The notes beneath the pieces were generated by a model. That model saw only the letters and a program-made list of their open reading frames with translations, ran no database searches and had not been told where the DNA came from. DNA of 64,000 nt, taken from assembly GCA_041687015.1 (NCBI GenBank), contig JAWLCT010000009.1:1-64000 (forward strand), written 5' to 3'. How positions within the stretch are numbered: position 1 is the first letter of the stretch; every line of letters begins with the position of its first letter. Origin of the DNA: JALOAT01 sp041687015 (GTDB taxonomy: Bacteria > Pseudomonadota > Gammaproteobacteria > Thiohalomonadales > Thiohalomonadaceae). Of the stretch, positions 8,946 through 18,818 are shown piece by piece. The position numbers and the translations under genes were made by a program.

Positions 8946-10877
8946 ATGGAAGCGCTTGATGAACTGCTGGGTCCCGAAGGACCTTTCGCCCGCCTCATCC
9001 CCGGATTTGCCCCCCGCGCCGAGCAACAGGCCATGGCGGAAGCCGTGGCCGCGGCGCTGGAAACCCGCGGCACACTGATTGCCGAGGCCGGGACGGGCAC
9101 CGGCAAGACCTTCGCCTATCTGCTGCCCGCCCTGCGCTCCGGCCAGAAAGTGATCGTTTCCACGGGCACCAAGAACCTGCAGGACCAGCTGTTCCATAAG
9201 GACCTTCCCGTGGTGCGCGAGGCTCTGGGCCTGCCGGTGGAAGTGGCCTTGCTCAAGGGGCGCGCCAATTACCTCTGCCCCCATCGCCTCGACATCGCCC
9301 AGGGCGAGGGCCGCTTCATCAGCCGCGAACAGGTCCACCAGCTGCAGGTGATCGCCCGCTGGGGCGAACGCACCCGCAGCGGTGACATCGGCGAGCTCTC
9401 CGACGTACCCGAGGACGCCCCCGTCTGGCCGCTGGTGACCTCCAGCACCGACAACTGCCTGGGCAGCGAGTGCCCGCGCCTGGAAGACTGTTTCCTCGCA
9501 ACTGCCCGCCGCAAGGCCCAGGAGGCCGACCTGCTGGTGGTCAACCATCACCTGCTGTTCGCCGATATGGCGCTGCGCGACCAGGGCTTCGGCGAACTGC
9601 TGCCGGGGGCCAATGCGGTCATCCTGGACGAGGCGCACCAGGTGCCGGAGATCGCCTCGGGCTTCTTCGGCCTGTCCCTGGGCGGCAACCAACTGCGCGA
9701 GCTGGCACGCGACAGCCTGGGCGAGGAACTGCGCGAGGCCGCCGATTCACGCACCGTACGCGGCGCGGCGGAGGCCCTGGAGAAGGCCGTGGCCGACCTG
9801 CGCCTGGCGCTGGGCGAGGGCATGCGCCGGGCGCCCTGGCGTCCCCACATGGAGAATGACGCCGTCACCACGGCCATTGCCCGTACAACGGAGTGTCTTG
9901 CCGCCCTGAACAAGGCGCTGGAACCCATGGCGGCGCGCGGCAAGGGACTGGAAAGCTGCGCACGGCGGGCGGCTGAGCTGGTGCAGCGTTTCGCGGCGCT
10001 CACCGGCGCCACGCCCGAGGGTTACATCCACTGGTTCGAAACCCACACCCGTTCCTTCACCTTCAACCTCACCCCCCTGGACGTGGCGGACCTGTTCCGC
10101 GACAAGCTCAAGGCAAGGCCCTGTGCCTGGGTGTTCACCTCCGCCACGCTGGCGGTGGGCGAGAGCTTCGAACACTTCGCCGCGCAGCTTGGCATTCAGG
10201 ACGCGGAAACCCGCCGTTGGGACAGCCCCTTCGACTACACCCGCCAGGCGGTCTTTTTCGTCCCGCCGGACATGCCCGACCCGCGGGCGCCGGTCTACAC
10301 CCGTCGCGTGGTGGAAGCCGCGCTGCCGGTGCTGGAGGCGAGCCGCGGTCGCGCCTTTCTGTTGTTCACCAGCCATCGTGCCCTGCAGGAAGCCGCCGAA
10401 CACCTGCGCGGGCGCATCGATTACCCGCTGCTGGTACAGGGGGAAGCACCGCGTCGGCGTCTGCTGGACGAATTCCGCCGCCTGGGCAACGCGGTGCTGC
10501 TGGGCACCGGCAGCTTCTGGGAAGGCGTGGACGTGCGCGGCGATGCCCTGTCCCTGGTGGTCATTGACAAACTGCCGTTCGCCTCGCCCGGGGACCCGGT
10601 GCTGCAGGCACGCATCGACGCCCTGCGCGAGCGTGGCCAGGACGCCTTCCTCGACTACCAGTTGCCGCAGGCCGTGATCACCCTCAAGCAGGGTGTGGGC
10701 CGCCTCATCCGCGACGTGAACGACCGCGGCGTGCTCATGATCTGTGATCCGCGCCTGCTCACCAAACCCTACGGACGCACCTTCGTGGAAAGCCTGCCGC
10801 GCATGCTGCGCACCCGTTCTCTGGACGCCGTATGCCGCTTCTTCGCCTTGCACACGGCCGCCGAGGTCCACGACTGA
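8946..10877 (+). CDS. yoaA: ATP-dependent DNA helicase YoaA (DinG/XPD-like, Fe-S)
   Basis: Start set at ATG 8946 (MEALDELLG), because the longer frame from 8880 runs inside the preceding gene. The 643-residue product is a superfamily 2 XPD/DinG-type helicase: Walker A AGTGTGKT (about residue 49), DEAH box (VILDEAHQ, about 228), and four cysteines between them (NYLCPHR, then DNCLGSECPRLEDCF) suited to a 4Fe-4S cluster. Motif VI ends with QGVGRLIR. YoaA unwinds damaged 5'-tailed DNA and, in E. coli, works with the polymerase III chi subunit. Length matches the family. Confidence 0.93.
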   Translation: MEALDELLGPEGPFARLIPGFAPRAEQQAMAEAVAAALETRGTLIAEAGTGTGKTFAYLLPALRSGQKVIVSTGTKNLQDQLFHKDLPVVREALGLPVEVALLKGRANYLCPHRLDIAQGEGRFISREQVHQLQVIARWGERTRSGDIGELSDVPEDAPVWPLVTSSTDNCLGSECPRLEDCFLATARRKAQEADLLVVNHHLLFADMALRDQGFGELLPGANAVILDEAHQVPEIASGFFGLSLGGNQLRELARDSLGEELREAADSRTVRGAAEALEKAVADLRLALGEGMRRAPWRPHMENDAVTTAIARTTECLAALNKALEPMAARGKGLESCARRAAELVQRFAALTGATPEGYIHWFETHTRSFTFNLTPLDVADLFRDKLKARPCAWVFTSATLAVGESFEHFAAQLGIQDAETRRWDSPFDYTRQAVFFVPPDMPDPRAPVYTRRVVEAALPVLEASRGRAFLLFTSHRALQEAAEHLRGRIDYPLLVQGEAPRRRLLDEFRRLGNAVLLGTGSFWEGVDVRGDALSLVVIDKLPFASPGDPVLQARIDALRERGQDAFLDYQLPQAVITLKQGVGRLIRDVNDRGVLMICDPRLLTKPYGRTFVESLPRMLRTRSLDAVCRFFALHTAAEVHD

Positions 10878-10981
10878 GCGTCATCCCGGCATAAGCAGAA
10901 TCCATTTGCTTTCTCGCGCAGGCGGTCTATGCACTGTAAGTGTCCCGTGATGGACATCCCACAGCGCAACAGGAGAGGACC

Positions 10982-11083
10982 ATGGGCAAAGGCGATCAGC
11001 GCACGGCACGCGGCAAGATCTTCCGCGGCAGTCACGGCAAGACCCGGAGCAAGGGCAAGCGCAAGAAGGCCGCAAAGGACTGA
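10982..11083 (+). CDS. Small ribosomal subunit protein bTHX-like (33 residues)
   Basis: A very short gene: ATG 10982 behind CAGGAGAGGA, TGA at 11081-11083. The product is 33 residues, begins MGKGDQRTARGKI and is almost entirely Lys/Arg/Gly/Ser, including GSHGKTRSK. This matches the bTHX family (30S protein THX), first seen in the Thermus 30S subunit and present in many proteobacteria, where it sits in the 16S rRNA head. It stands alone in the gap between yoaA and the phosphorylase. Confidence 0.85.
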   Translation: MGKGDQRTARGKIFRGSHGKTRSKGKRKKAAKD

Positions 11084-11162
11084 GTGCCGCCGGATGACCT
11101 GATCCGCGCTACCGCCCGGGCACCTACACTCGGTGCAATGTGTGTCCAGGGGAGCGCCGAAG

Positions 11163-12890
11163 GTGGTCGACGGGAGACAGCCCGATCGCAACGTGCCGGT
11201 GGGTGATGTGCTGGAGCCGTTCGTGCACCAGCCCTGTGTGGCCTATTTCTCCATGGAGATCGCGCTGCGCTCCGACATTCCCACCTACGCAGGCGGCCTC
11301 GGCGTGCTTGCCGGGGATACCTTGCGTTCGGCCGCCGACATGGAAGTGCCCATGGTCGGTGTCACCCTGCTCAGCCGGGCGGGCTATTTCCGGCAGGAGC
11401 TCGATGCACAAGGTCGGCAGTCGGAACAACCCGACTATTGGGATGTGGACGCCTGGACCCGTCCGCTGCGCGCCAAAATCGCTATCGACATCGGCGGGCG
11501 CGAGGTCTGGATCATCAGTCGCCTTTATGTCATCGAAGGCCACACGGGCGGCCGAATACCGGTGATCCTGCTCGACACGGATTTGGCGGAGAACCATCCC
11601 GACGATCGTACCCTGACCCATTTCCTTTATGGCGGCGATGCGGAGTATCGCCTGCGTCAGGAATGTGTGCTCGGCATCGGCGGTGTGCGCATGCTGCATG
11701 CACTGGGTTTCACCATCCGCCAGTACCACATGAACGAAGGCCATTCGGCCCTGCTGGCTTTGGAACTGCTGCGGCGGCATACCTATGCGCCGGAGGAGGT
11801 GCGTCCGGGCGAAGTCACCTACGACCTGCCCCGGGTACGTGATCTGTGTAACTTCACCACCCACACGCCCATCGAGGCGGGCCACGACAAATTCCCCTAC
11901 GATCTGGTGGCACGCGTCGTGACCGAATTTCGCGATCAGGTCATGCTGCGTTCGCTGGGCGGTACCGACGTGCTGAACATGACCCGGCTGGCGCTCAATG
12001 TCAGCGAGTACGTGAACGGTGTGGCCAAGAGTCATGCGGCCACCTCCCAGGACATGTTTCCGGGTTACACCCTGCGCTCGGTGACAAACGGCATTCATCC
12101 CGACACCTGGGCGGGCCCGGCCATCCGCCTGATTTTCGATCGGGAAATACCCGCCTGGTGTTATGAGCCCGCCCTGCTGGTGAATGCCGACCGCCTCGCC
12201 GACGAGCAGATCTGGAATGCCCACATGGACCAAAAGCGGGCGTTGTTTGAACGGGTCACCAAACTCACCGGGCGGACGCTAAATCCCGAGCTATGCACGC
12301 TCGGGTTCGCGCGACGCATGACGGGCTACAAGCGGCCGGCGCTGCTGTTCTCGGATCTGGAACGGCTGCGCAATATCGCTGCGCGCCATCCCATTCAGAT
12401 CATCATGGCCGGCAAGGCGCACCCTCACGACGAGGGCGGCAAGCAGGCCATCGTGGCGATCCATCGCGCCGCAGAAGCGTTGGGCGACACCGTACCCGTT
12501 GTGTTCATGCCAGACTACGACATGGACGTGGCGGCGAGCCTGGTGACCGGTGTGGATGTCTGGGTCAACAATCCTCTGCCTCCCCAGGAGGCCTCCGGCA
12601 CCAGCGGCATGAAAGCGGCGCTCAACGGCGTTCCCAATCTGAGCGTGCTCGACGGCTGGTGGGCGGAAGGCTGGCTGGAAGATGTCACCGGCTGGGCCAT
12701 CGGCGAAGGAGGGCAGACGGATCATGCCGCGGCCTTGTACCAAAAACTGGAGCAGAAGGTGCTGCCACTTTACTACTCGGATCGTGCGGGATGGATTCGC
12801 GTCATGAAAGGCGCCATATCGCGCAACGGTTCGTTTTTCAACAGTCATCGCATGCTCCGGCACTATGTCACTGAAGCCTATATGCGTTGA
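11163..12890 (+). CDS. glgP: Alpha-glucan phosphorylase (GT35, short type)
   Basis: GTG 11163 is preferred because AGGGGAG lies at good spacing and homologous sequence starts soon after; the frame is open to GTG 11133. The 575-residue product contains the family block CVAYFSMEIAL...PTYAGGLGVLAGD at its start, HMNEGHSA near residue 195 and the pyridoxal-phosphate segment EASGTSGMKAALNG with its Lys near residue 483. The enzyme releases glucose 1-phosphate from glycogen or maltodextrin in the cytoplasm. The length is that of the short TIGR02094-type phosphorylase. No other glycogen genes are nearby. Confidence 0.9.
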   Translation: MVDGRQPDRNVPVGDVLEPFVHQPCVAYFSMEIALRSDIPTYAGGLGVLAGDTLRSAADMEVPMVGVTLLSRAGYFRQELDAQGRQSEQPDYWDVDAWTRPLRAKIAIDIGGREVWIISRLYVIEGHTGGRIPVILLDTDLAENHPDDRTLTHFLYGGDAEYRLRQECVLGIGGVRMLHALGFTIRQYHMNEGHSALLALELLRRHTYAPEEVRPGEVTYDLPRVRDLCNFTTHTPIEAGHDKFPYDLVARVVTEFRDQVMLRSLGGTDVLNMTRLALNVSEYVNGVAKSHAATSQDMFPGYTLRSVTNGIHPDTWAGPAIRLIFDREIPAWCYEPALLVNADRLADEQIWNAHMDQKRALFERVTKLTGRTLNPELCTLGFARRMTGYKRPALLFSDLERLRNIAARHPIQIIMAGKAHPHDEGGKQAIVAIHRAAEALGDTVPVVFMPDYDMDVAASLVTGVDVWVNNPLPPQEASGTSGMKAALNGVPNLSVLDGWWAEGWLEDVTGWAIGEGGQTDHAAALYQKLEQKVLPLYYSDRAGWIRVMKGAISRNGSFFNSHRMLRHYVTEAYMR

Positions 12891-13075
12891 GCGAACGCGC
12901 ACCGAAACGGTTTGCCCTCCGCAGTCGGGCATGCTGAAATAGGCGGCTTCAACGCGCGTAGGCTTACCTAACGCGCAGTAGGTGCATACCTCGCCGAACT
13001 TCGCAGCGAAGGGCGGTGCAGTGTCGTGAAAACCCGCGAACGTCGCGCTCACTGCGAAAGCAACGAACAGGACAC

Positions 13076-15883
13076 ATGCTGCTTTTCTTTATTCTTCTGC
13101 TTCCGCTGCTCGGTGCGGCGCTGCCGCCCTTGGTCGCACATTGGGGACGTGATGCCGCGCCGCTGGCGGCCGCAGTTTTCAGCAGTATCGCGCTTGCATT
13201 GTTGTTCATCCTGGCGCGCCATACCTTCGACGGTGCACCGCCGGAACTGCTGTTGCCCTGGGTCCCTGCGCTGGGACTCGAACTGGCACTGCGTCTCGAC
13301 GGCCTCGGGTTCTTGTTCGCGTTCATCATCCTGGGCATCGGACTGCTCATCATCTTCTATGCCCGCTATTACTTCCCGGCGGAAAAACGCCTCGGTCGTT
13401 TTTACGGGTTGCTGTTGCTGTTTCAGGCCGCCATGTTGGGCGTCGTCCTGTCCGACAACCTGCTGCTGCTGGCAACCTTCTGGGAGCTGACCAGCGTCAG
13501 CTCCTTCCTGCTCATCGGCTACGGCTTCCGTGCCGCCGAGGCGCGTCGCGGCGCCCGCATCGCGCTGGCCGTTACCGGCGCGGGCGGTTTCGCCATGCTG
13601 GCCGGCTTCCTCATGCTCGGCCACATGGCCGGTACCTACCGCATCAGCGAATTGCTTGCGTTGGGCGAAACCGTGCGCGCGCATCCGTGGTACGTGCCCA
13701 TGTTGTTGCTGGTGCTGGCCGGCGCGTTCACCAAGTCGGCACAGTTTCCGTTTCATTTCTGGCTGCCCGGCGCCATGGCCGCACCCACGCCCGTATCGGC
13801 TTACCTGCATTCGGCCACCATGGTGAAAGCCGGCGTCTTTCTGCTGGCGCGCCTGTTCCCCGTGCTGTCAGGCACCGATACGTGGTTCTTCATCGTGGGG
13901 ACCGCAGGTCTGGTGACGCTGCTGTATGCCGCGTATCTCGCGTTGTTTCAGCACGATCTCAAGGGGCTGTTGGCCTACTCCACCGTGAGCCATCTCGGGC
14001 TCATCACGTTGCTGTTCGGCTTCGGCACGCCGCTGGGCGCCGTGGCGGGCATTTTCCATGTCATCAATCACGCAATATTCAAGGCCTCGTTGTTCATGGC
14101 GGCCGGCATCATCGATCACGAAACCGGATCGCGCGACATGCGGCGCATCAACGGTCTGTGGAAATACATGCCGCATACAGCCCTGTTGGCCATGGTGGCG
14201 GCGGCCTCCATGGCCGGCGTGCCGCTGCTGAATGGGTTCCTCAGCAAGGAAATGTTTTTTGCGGAAGCGGTGCACCAGGAGTGGCTGGGTGCGGTGAACT
14301 GGGTACTGCCGGCATTGGCTACGCTGGCCGGTGCCTTTGCCGTGGCCTATTCACTGCGTTTCATTCATGACGTGTTCTTCAACGGCGAGCCTGTCGATCT
14401 ACCCATCATGCCGCCCCACGAGCCGCCCCGCTGGATGAAAATTCCCATCGAGGTGCTGGTTACGCTCTGCATCCTGGTCGGTGTGCTGCCCGCGTTTGTG
14501 ATCAAACCGCTGCTCGACGTGGCAGCCGCCGGTGTGCTCGGCGCGGTGCCGCACTACGATCTCGCCGTCTGGCATGGTATTTCGCCACCGCTGATCATGT
14601 CCCTGGTGGCGCTGCTTGGCGGCACGCTGGTGTATACGGCACGGCGCTGGGTGTTCATGTTCCATGATCGGATTCCGTTGGTGGACGGGTCAGTGATTTT
14701 CGAGCGCATCATGGCCGGCGTGTACGCGGCGGCGCAGGCACTCAACGCCGCCATGGACAACGGCCGCCTGCGCCGTTATGTAGGGGCAGTGATCGTCATT
14801 GCCTTGCTGCTGGGAATGGCACCGTTCTTGTCCGGGCGCGCCTTGCTCGGTGACCTGTCCTTCACTGCGGTGGACGGCGTCAGCGCCGTGGCGGCCTTGA
14901 TGCTGGCGGTAGGCGCCATTGCATCGGTACTGTTTCACGAACAACGCCTGGTCGTGATCATCATGTTGGGTGTGGTGGGACTGGTGATCACCCTGGCCTT
15001 CGTGCATTTCTCCGCGCCCGATCTCGCCTTGACCCAGATCACCGTGGAAGTGGTGACGACGGTATTGCTCCTGTTGGCGCTGTTTTTCCTTCCGGGCGGC
15101 GCGGGTGATCGTGAACCGCGCATGCGGCACTGGGGCGACGGCGTGCTCGCGGTGTTGGCCGGCACCGGCGTCGCGGCGCTGGTGCTGGGTGTTCTCACAC
15201 GTCCCTACGAAACCATCGCCGGTTACTATCTGGCGAACGCCAAGCCCATCGGCGGCGGTGACAATGTGGTCAACGTGATACTGGTCGATTTCCGCGGCTT
15301 CGATACCCTGGGCGAAATCACCGTACTCGCCATCGCCGCCACCGGCATCTACGCCATGCTGCGCGGTCTGGGTCTCGGTTTGCCGCAGACCGACACCGTC
15401 GGTCGCGACTGGTCGAGTGAGCGACACCCGCTGTTCCTTGCGATTCTTTCGCGCCCGTTGTTGCCGTTGGCGCTGCTGGTCGCCATTTACATCCTGTTGC
15501 GTGGCCACAATGCACCGGGCGGAGGCTTCATCGCCGGCCTGATCGCCGGTACAGCGCTGATCCTGCAATACCTGGCGAGTGGCATCGAATGGACGCAGGC
15601 GCGTCTGCGCCTCCGTTACTTCCAGGTGGCGGGCGCCGGTCTGCTCATCGCGGCACTCACCGGCGCGGCGGCCATCGCGGTGGGGCGCCCCTATCTCACC
15701 TCGGGCTTGCTGCATCTGGAATTGCCGATCATCGGGGAACTGGAGCTGGCCAGTGCCATGGCCTTCGACCTGGGTGTGTTCTTCGCTGTGCTGGGCGTGG
15801 TGATCATCGTGCTCGCCCACCTTGGGCGTCTGAGTCGGCTGGATGTGCCCACCCCACTGGAAACGCCGGAGGAAGCGCGCTGA
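13076..15883 (+). CDS. mrpA: Mrp Na+/H+ antiporter subunit A, fused with subunit B
   Basis: Start at ATG 13076 behind CAGGA, giving 935 residues; the upstream extension lacks hydrophobic character. The protein is almost entirely membrane helices. The first ~500 residues are a complex I ND5-like antiporter module with the key Glu (ATFWELTS) and Lys (FTKSAQFPFHFWLP and HSATMVKAG). A DUF4040-type part and a C-terminal MrpB domain (LRGHNAPGGGFIAGL) follow. There is no separate mrpB, so this is the fused AB form. It is the first gene of an mrpA-C-D-E-F-G operon in which almost every junction overlaps. Confidence 0.93.
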   Translation: MLLFFILLLPLLGAALPPLVAHWGRDAAPLAAAVFSSIALALLFILARHTFDGAPPELLLPWVPALGLELALRLDGLGFLFAFIILGIGLLIIFYARYYFPAEKRLGRFYGLLLLFQAAMLGVVLSDNLLLLATFWELTSVSSFLLIGYGFRAAEARRGARIALAVTGAGGFAMLAGFLMLGHMAGTYRISELLALGETVRAHPWYVPMLLLVLAGAFTKSAQFPFHFWLPGAMAAPTPVSAYLHSATMVKAGVFLLARLFPVLSGTDTWFFIVGTAGLVTLLYAAYLALFQHDLKGLLAYSTVSHLGLITLLFGFGTPLGAVAGIFHVINHAIFKASLFMAAGIIDHETGSRDMRRINGLWKYMPHTALLAMVAAASMAGVPLLNGFLSKEMFFAEAVHQEWLGAVNWVLPALATLAGAFAVAYSLRFIHDVFFNGEPVDLPIMPPHEPPRWMKIPIEVLVTLCILVGVLPAFVIKPLLDVAAAGVLGAVPHYDLAVWHGISPPLIMSLVALLGGTLVYTARRWVFMFHDRIPLVDGSVIFERIMAGVYAAAQALNAAMDNGRLRRYVGAVIVIALLLGMAPFLSGRALLGDLSFTAVDGVSAVAALMLAVGAIASVLFHEQRLVVIIMLGVVGLVITLAFVHFSAPDLALTQITVEVVTTVLLLLALFFLPGGAGDREPRMRHWGDGVLAVLAGTGVAALVLGVLTRPYETIAGYYLANAKPIGGGDNVVNVILVDFRGFDTLGEITVLAIAATGIYAMLRGLGLGLPQTDTVGRDWSSERHPLFLAILSRPLLPLALLVAIYILLRGHNAPGGGFIAGLIAGTALILQYLASGIEWTQARLRLRYFQVAGAGLLIAALTGAAAIAVGRPYLTSGLLHLELPIIGELELASAMAFDLGVFFAVLGVVIIVLAHLGRLSRLDVPTPLETPEEAR

Positions 15884-16212
15884 TGGAAGTGCTGGTGGCC
15901 GTCTCGGTCGGCATTCTGGTGGCCTGTGCCGTGTACCTGTTGTTGCGTGCGCGCAGCTTTTCCGTGGTGTTCGGTCTCGTGCTGCTCTCCTACGGAACGA
16001 ATCTGTTCCTGTTTGCCATGGGCCGGCTCAACACCAATCAGGTCCCGCTCACGTCCATGCCCGGGCCGTACACCGATCCCTTGCCCCAGGCCCTGGTACT
16101 TACCGCCATCGTCATCGGTTTTGCCATGACGGCGTTCGTGGTGGTGCTTGCCCTGCGTGCGCGCGGCATCCTTGGCTCGGACAAGGTGGACGAAAAGGGG
16201 AGTGACGTGTGA
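15883..16212 (+). CDS. mrpC: Mrp antiporter subunit C
   Basis: ATG 15883 overlaps the mrpA stop by one base (TGATG). The 109-residue product has three membrane helices and is the NuoK-like subunit: VFGLVLLSYGTNLFLF followed by PLPQALVLTAIVIGFA, the conserved MrpC block. It is needed for assembly of the Mrp complex in the inner membrane. The next start overlaps its stop as GTGA. Confidence 0.93.
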   Translation: MEVLVAVSVGILVACAVYLLLRARSFSVVFGLVLLSYGTNLFLFAMGRLNTNQVPLTSMPGPYTDPLPQALVLTAIVIGFAMTAFVVVLALRARGILGSDKVDEKGSDV

Positions 16213-17696
16213 ATCTGCTTCTGGTCCTGCCCGTGCTGTTGCCGCTGCTCAGTGGCGCCGCGTTGCTTGCCCTGGCGCGGCCTGCGCTTTTGCCTGCGCG
16301 GATCGTGTCGGTCGCAAGTGTCACGGCCCAACTGGCTGTCGCGGTGGCATTGCTCACCGTTGCCGCCGACGGCACCATCGTGTCCTACGCGGTGGGCGAC
16401 TGGCCGGCCCCCTTCGGGATTACGCTGGTGCTCGATCGTCTCTCCGCGCTCATGTTGACGCTGGCGGCACTGCTTGCTTTTTTTGCGCTGCTGCACGCGC
16501 TGGGCGGTACCGATCAAAAAGGTGCCGGTTTCCACGCCCTGTTCCAGTTTCAGTTACTGGGCCTCAACGGTGCATTCCTCACCGGCGACCTGTTCAACCT
16601 GTTCGTGTTTTTCGAGATTTTGCTCATCGCCTCCTACACACTGTTGTTGCACGGTGGCGGCGCCGCGCGCACGCGCGCCGGATTGCATTACGTGGTGTTG
16701 AATCTGGTGGGTTCGGCGTTGTTCCTGCTTGCGGTGGGTGTGCTCTACGGCGTGCTCGGCACCTTGAACATGGCCGACATCGCGCTGCGTGTGACGACAC
16801 TGCCTGCCGAAAATGCGGTGCTCATCGAAGCCGCGGCACTGCTGCTGCTGGCCGTGTTCGGTCTCAAGGCGGCGCTGGTGCCGTTGCACTTCTGGCTGGC
16901 GCCGGCCTATGCCAGTGCCACCGCCCCGGTAGCCGCCTTGTTCGCCATCATGACCAAGGTGGGTGCCTACGCGATCCTGCGCGTGTACACACTGCTGCCC
17001 GGCACCGAATGGATCGCGCCGTGGTTGTTGTGGGGCGCTCTCATCACGCTCCTGGTGGCCGGCGTGGGATTGCTCGCCAGCCGTGATCTGCGCACCCAGG
17101 TGGCCTGGCTGGTGCTGGTGTCGGTAGGCACCCTGTTGGCGGGTGTCGCACTCTTCAACAGTGCGGGTGTGGGGGGGGCACTTTATTACCTGGTGCATAC
17201 CACCCTGGTGAGCGGCGGACTGTTTCTGCTGGCCGACCTGGTGGGCCTCCAGCGCCGCGAAGGGTCGCAGTTGGTGAGCGGCGAATACCCGGCGGCGCGC
17301 ACCTGGTTGGGGGTGTTGTTCCTGGTCGGGGCCGCCGCGGCCGCGGGCTTGCCGCCAACCAGTGGCTTTCTTGGCAAGGTGCTGGTCATGCAGGCGGCGT
17401 TCGATACGCCGGTGCTGCCCTGGCTGTGGACCGTGATCTTGCTGGGCGGACTGGCGGCGCTGCTTGCGCTTGCGCGTGCCGGTAGTGTGGTTTTCTGGAA
17501 GAGCGCGCAAATACCCGCGGTCGCGCCGATGCCCTGGTTGCGTTCCGTACCCGCCGCCGCATTGGTTTCCGCAGGCCTGTGGCTGGCCGTGTTGGGTGGG
17601 CCGCTTGCCGCGTACACCGCCGCGACGGCGACGCAGTTGCTTGCGCCGCAGCAGTATGTGTCGGCGGTGCTCGGAGAGGGAGGGCCGGCTCGATGA
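16209..17696 (+). CDS. mrpD: Mrp antiporter subunit D
   Basis: GTG 16209 overlaps the mrpC stop. The 495-residue protein is a second ND2/ND4-like antiporter module with about 14 helices. Family landmarks are FNLFVFFEILLIASY, holding the conserved Glu, and FGLKAALVPLHFWLAPAYA followed by TKVGAYA, holding two key Lys residues. With MrpA it forms the ion-translocating core. Confidence 0.93.
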   Translation: MNLLLVLPVLLPLLSGAALLALARPALLPARIVSVASVTAQLAVAVALLTVAADGTIVSYAVGDWPAPFGITLVLDRLSALMLTLAALLAFFALLHALGGTDQKGAGFHALFQFQLLGLNGAFLTGDLFNLFVFFEILLIASYTLLLHGGGAARTRAGLHYVVLNLVGSALFLLAVGVLYGVLGTLNMADIALRVTTLPAENAVLIEAAALLLLAVFGLKAALVPLHFWLAPAYASATAPVAALFAIMTKVGAYAILRVYTLLPGTEWIAPWLLWGALITLLVAGVGLLASRDLRTQVAWLVLVSVGTLLAGVALFNSAGVGGALYYLVHTTLVSGGLFLLADLVGLQRREGSQLVSGEYPAARTWLGVLFLVGAAAAAGLPPTSGFLGKVLVMQAAFDTPVLPWLWTVILLGGLAALLALARAGSVVFWKSAQIPAVAPMPWLRSVPAAALVSAGLWLAVLGGPLAAYTAATATQLLAPQQYVSAVLGEGGPAR

Positions 17697-18178
17697 GACG
17701 CTGGTTGCCCCATCCGTGGATGAGCGCCGTGCTCGCTGTGGTGTGGCTGCTGCTCGCCAACAGTGCGAGCCCGACGAACCTGATCGGGGGTGTGCTACTG
17801 GGTGTACTGATCCCGCTGTTTACCCACCGCTTCTGGCCGGAACGCCCGCACCCGCGCCGACCCGGCGTGATCGCACGTTACGTGTTGCGACTGGTCACGG
17901 ATATCGTACGCGCCAACCTGAATGTTGCGCGACGTGTGCTCGGGCCCAATGCGCACCTCAAGCCTGCCTTCATCGCGGTGCCGCTGGAGCTGCAAAACGA
18001 TTTGGCCATTACCATCCTGGCCAGCACGATTTCCCTCACGCCCGGTACGGTTTCCGCCGAATTGAGTGCCGATCGCCGCACCCTGCTGGTGCATTGCCTG
18101 GACGTGGAGGATACCGACGCGCTGGTGCGCGAAATCAAGCAGCGCTATGAACAACCGCTCAAGGAGGTGTTTCCGTGA
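17693..18178 (+). CDS. mrpE: Mrp antiporter subunit E
   Basis: ATG 17693 overlaps the mrpD stop as ATGA; the longer frame from 17579 is a shadow inside mrpD. The 161-residue product has two N-terminal membrane helices and a cytoplasmic part with the MrpE signature (TILASTISLTPGTVSAEL) and a final acidic/basic helix. Length is typical. Confidence 0.92.
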   Translation: MRRWLPHPWMSAVLAVVWLLLANSASPTNLIGGVLLGVLIPLFTHRFWPERPHPRRPGVIARYVLRLVTDIVRANLNVARRVLGPNAHLKPAFIAVPLELQNDLAITILASTISLTPGTVSAELSADRRTLLVHCLDVEDTDALVREIKQRYEQPLKEVFP

Positions 18179-18447
18179 TCCTGCAATGGGCCGTGCTCGC
18201 CGGTTTCGCCATGATGAGTGTTGCTGCCTTGCTGAATCTTTGGCGTTTGTGGCGTGGTCCCGATGTGCCGGATCGGGTGGTCGCGCTCGACACCCTGTAT
18301 GTCAACACCATTGCGCTGCTGGTCCTGGCAGGCATTCACTTCGATTCCAACGTGTATTTCGAATCCGCGCTGGTGCTCGCGGTGGTCGGGTTCGTGACCA
18401 CCGTGTCGCTTTGCAAATACCTGTTGCGCGGCGACATCATCGAGTGA
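18175..18447 (+). CDS. mrpF: Mrp antiporter subunit F
   Basis: GTG 18175 overlaps the mrpE stop. The 90-residue, three-helix protein has the MrpF landmark RGPDVPDRVVALDTL after the first helix. The conserved Asp in this segment is implicated in sodium coupling in studied Mrp systems. Confidence 0.92.
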   Translation: MILQWAVLAGFAMMSVAALLNLWRLWRGPDVPDRVVALDTLYVNTIALLVLAGIHFDSNVYFESALVLAVVGFVTTVSLCKYLLRGDIIE

Positions 18448-18451
18448 TCCC

Positions 18452-18772
18452 ATGCTCATTGAACTATTGACCGCCGCGTTCATCCTGGTCGGTGCCTTCT
18501 TCGCACTGGTGGGTTCCATCGGGTTGGCCAAGCTGCCCGATTTCTTCACACGCCTGCACGGGCCCACCAAAGCGACCACGCTGGGTGTGGGAAGCATGCT
18601 CGTGGCCTCGGCCATCCATTTCAGCGTGGGCGAGGGCACCAGCCTGCACGAGATACTGGTAACGCTGTTTCTTTTCATCACCGCACCCATAAGTGCCCAT
18701 CTGCTCGCCCGCGCGGCGCTGCACCTGCGGGTGCGCTGCGTAGTGAGCCAGCGCGACAAGGTCGGCGAGTGA
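18452..18772 (+). CDS. mrpG: Mrp antiporter subunit G
   Basis: Starts four bases after mrpF. The 106-residue protein has three helices and the MrpG landmark GLAKLPDFFTRLHGPTKA. It is the last canonical subunit of the operon. The P-type ATPase starts 46 bases downstream on the same strand with no visible terminator, so read-through is likely. Confidence 0.92.
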   Translation: MLIELLTAAFILVGAFFALVGSIGLAKLPDFFTRLHGPTKATTLGVGSMLVASAIHFSVGEGTSLHEILVTLFLFITAPISAHLLARAALHLRVRCVVSQRDKVGE

Positions 18773-18818
18773 AACGATAATTTCCCGATTGCAAACGCAC
18801 GGTTGCACAAGGACGATC

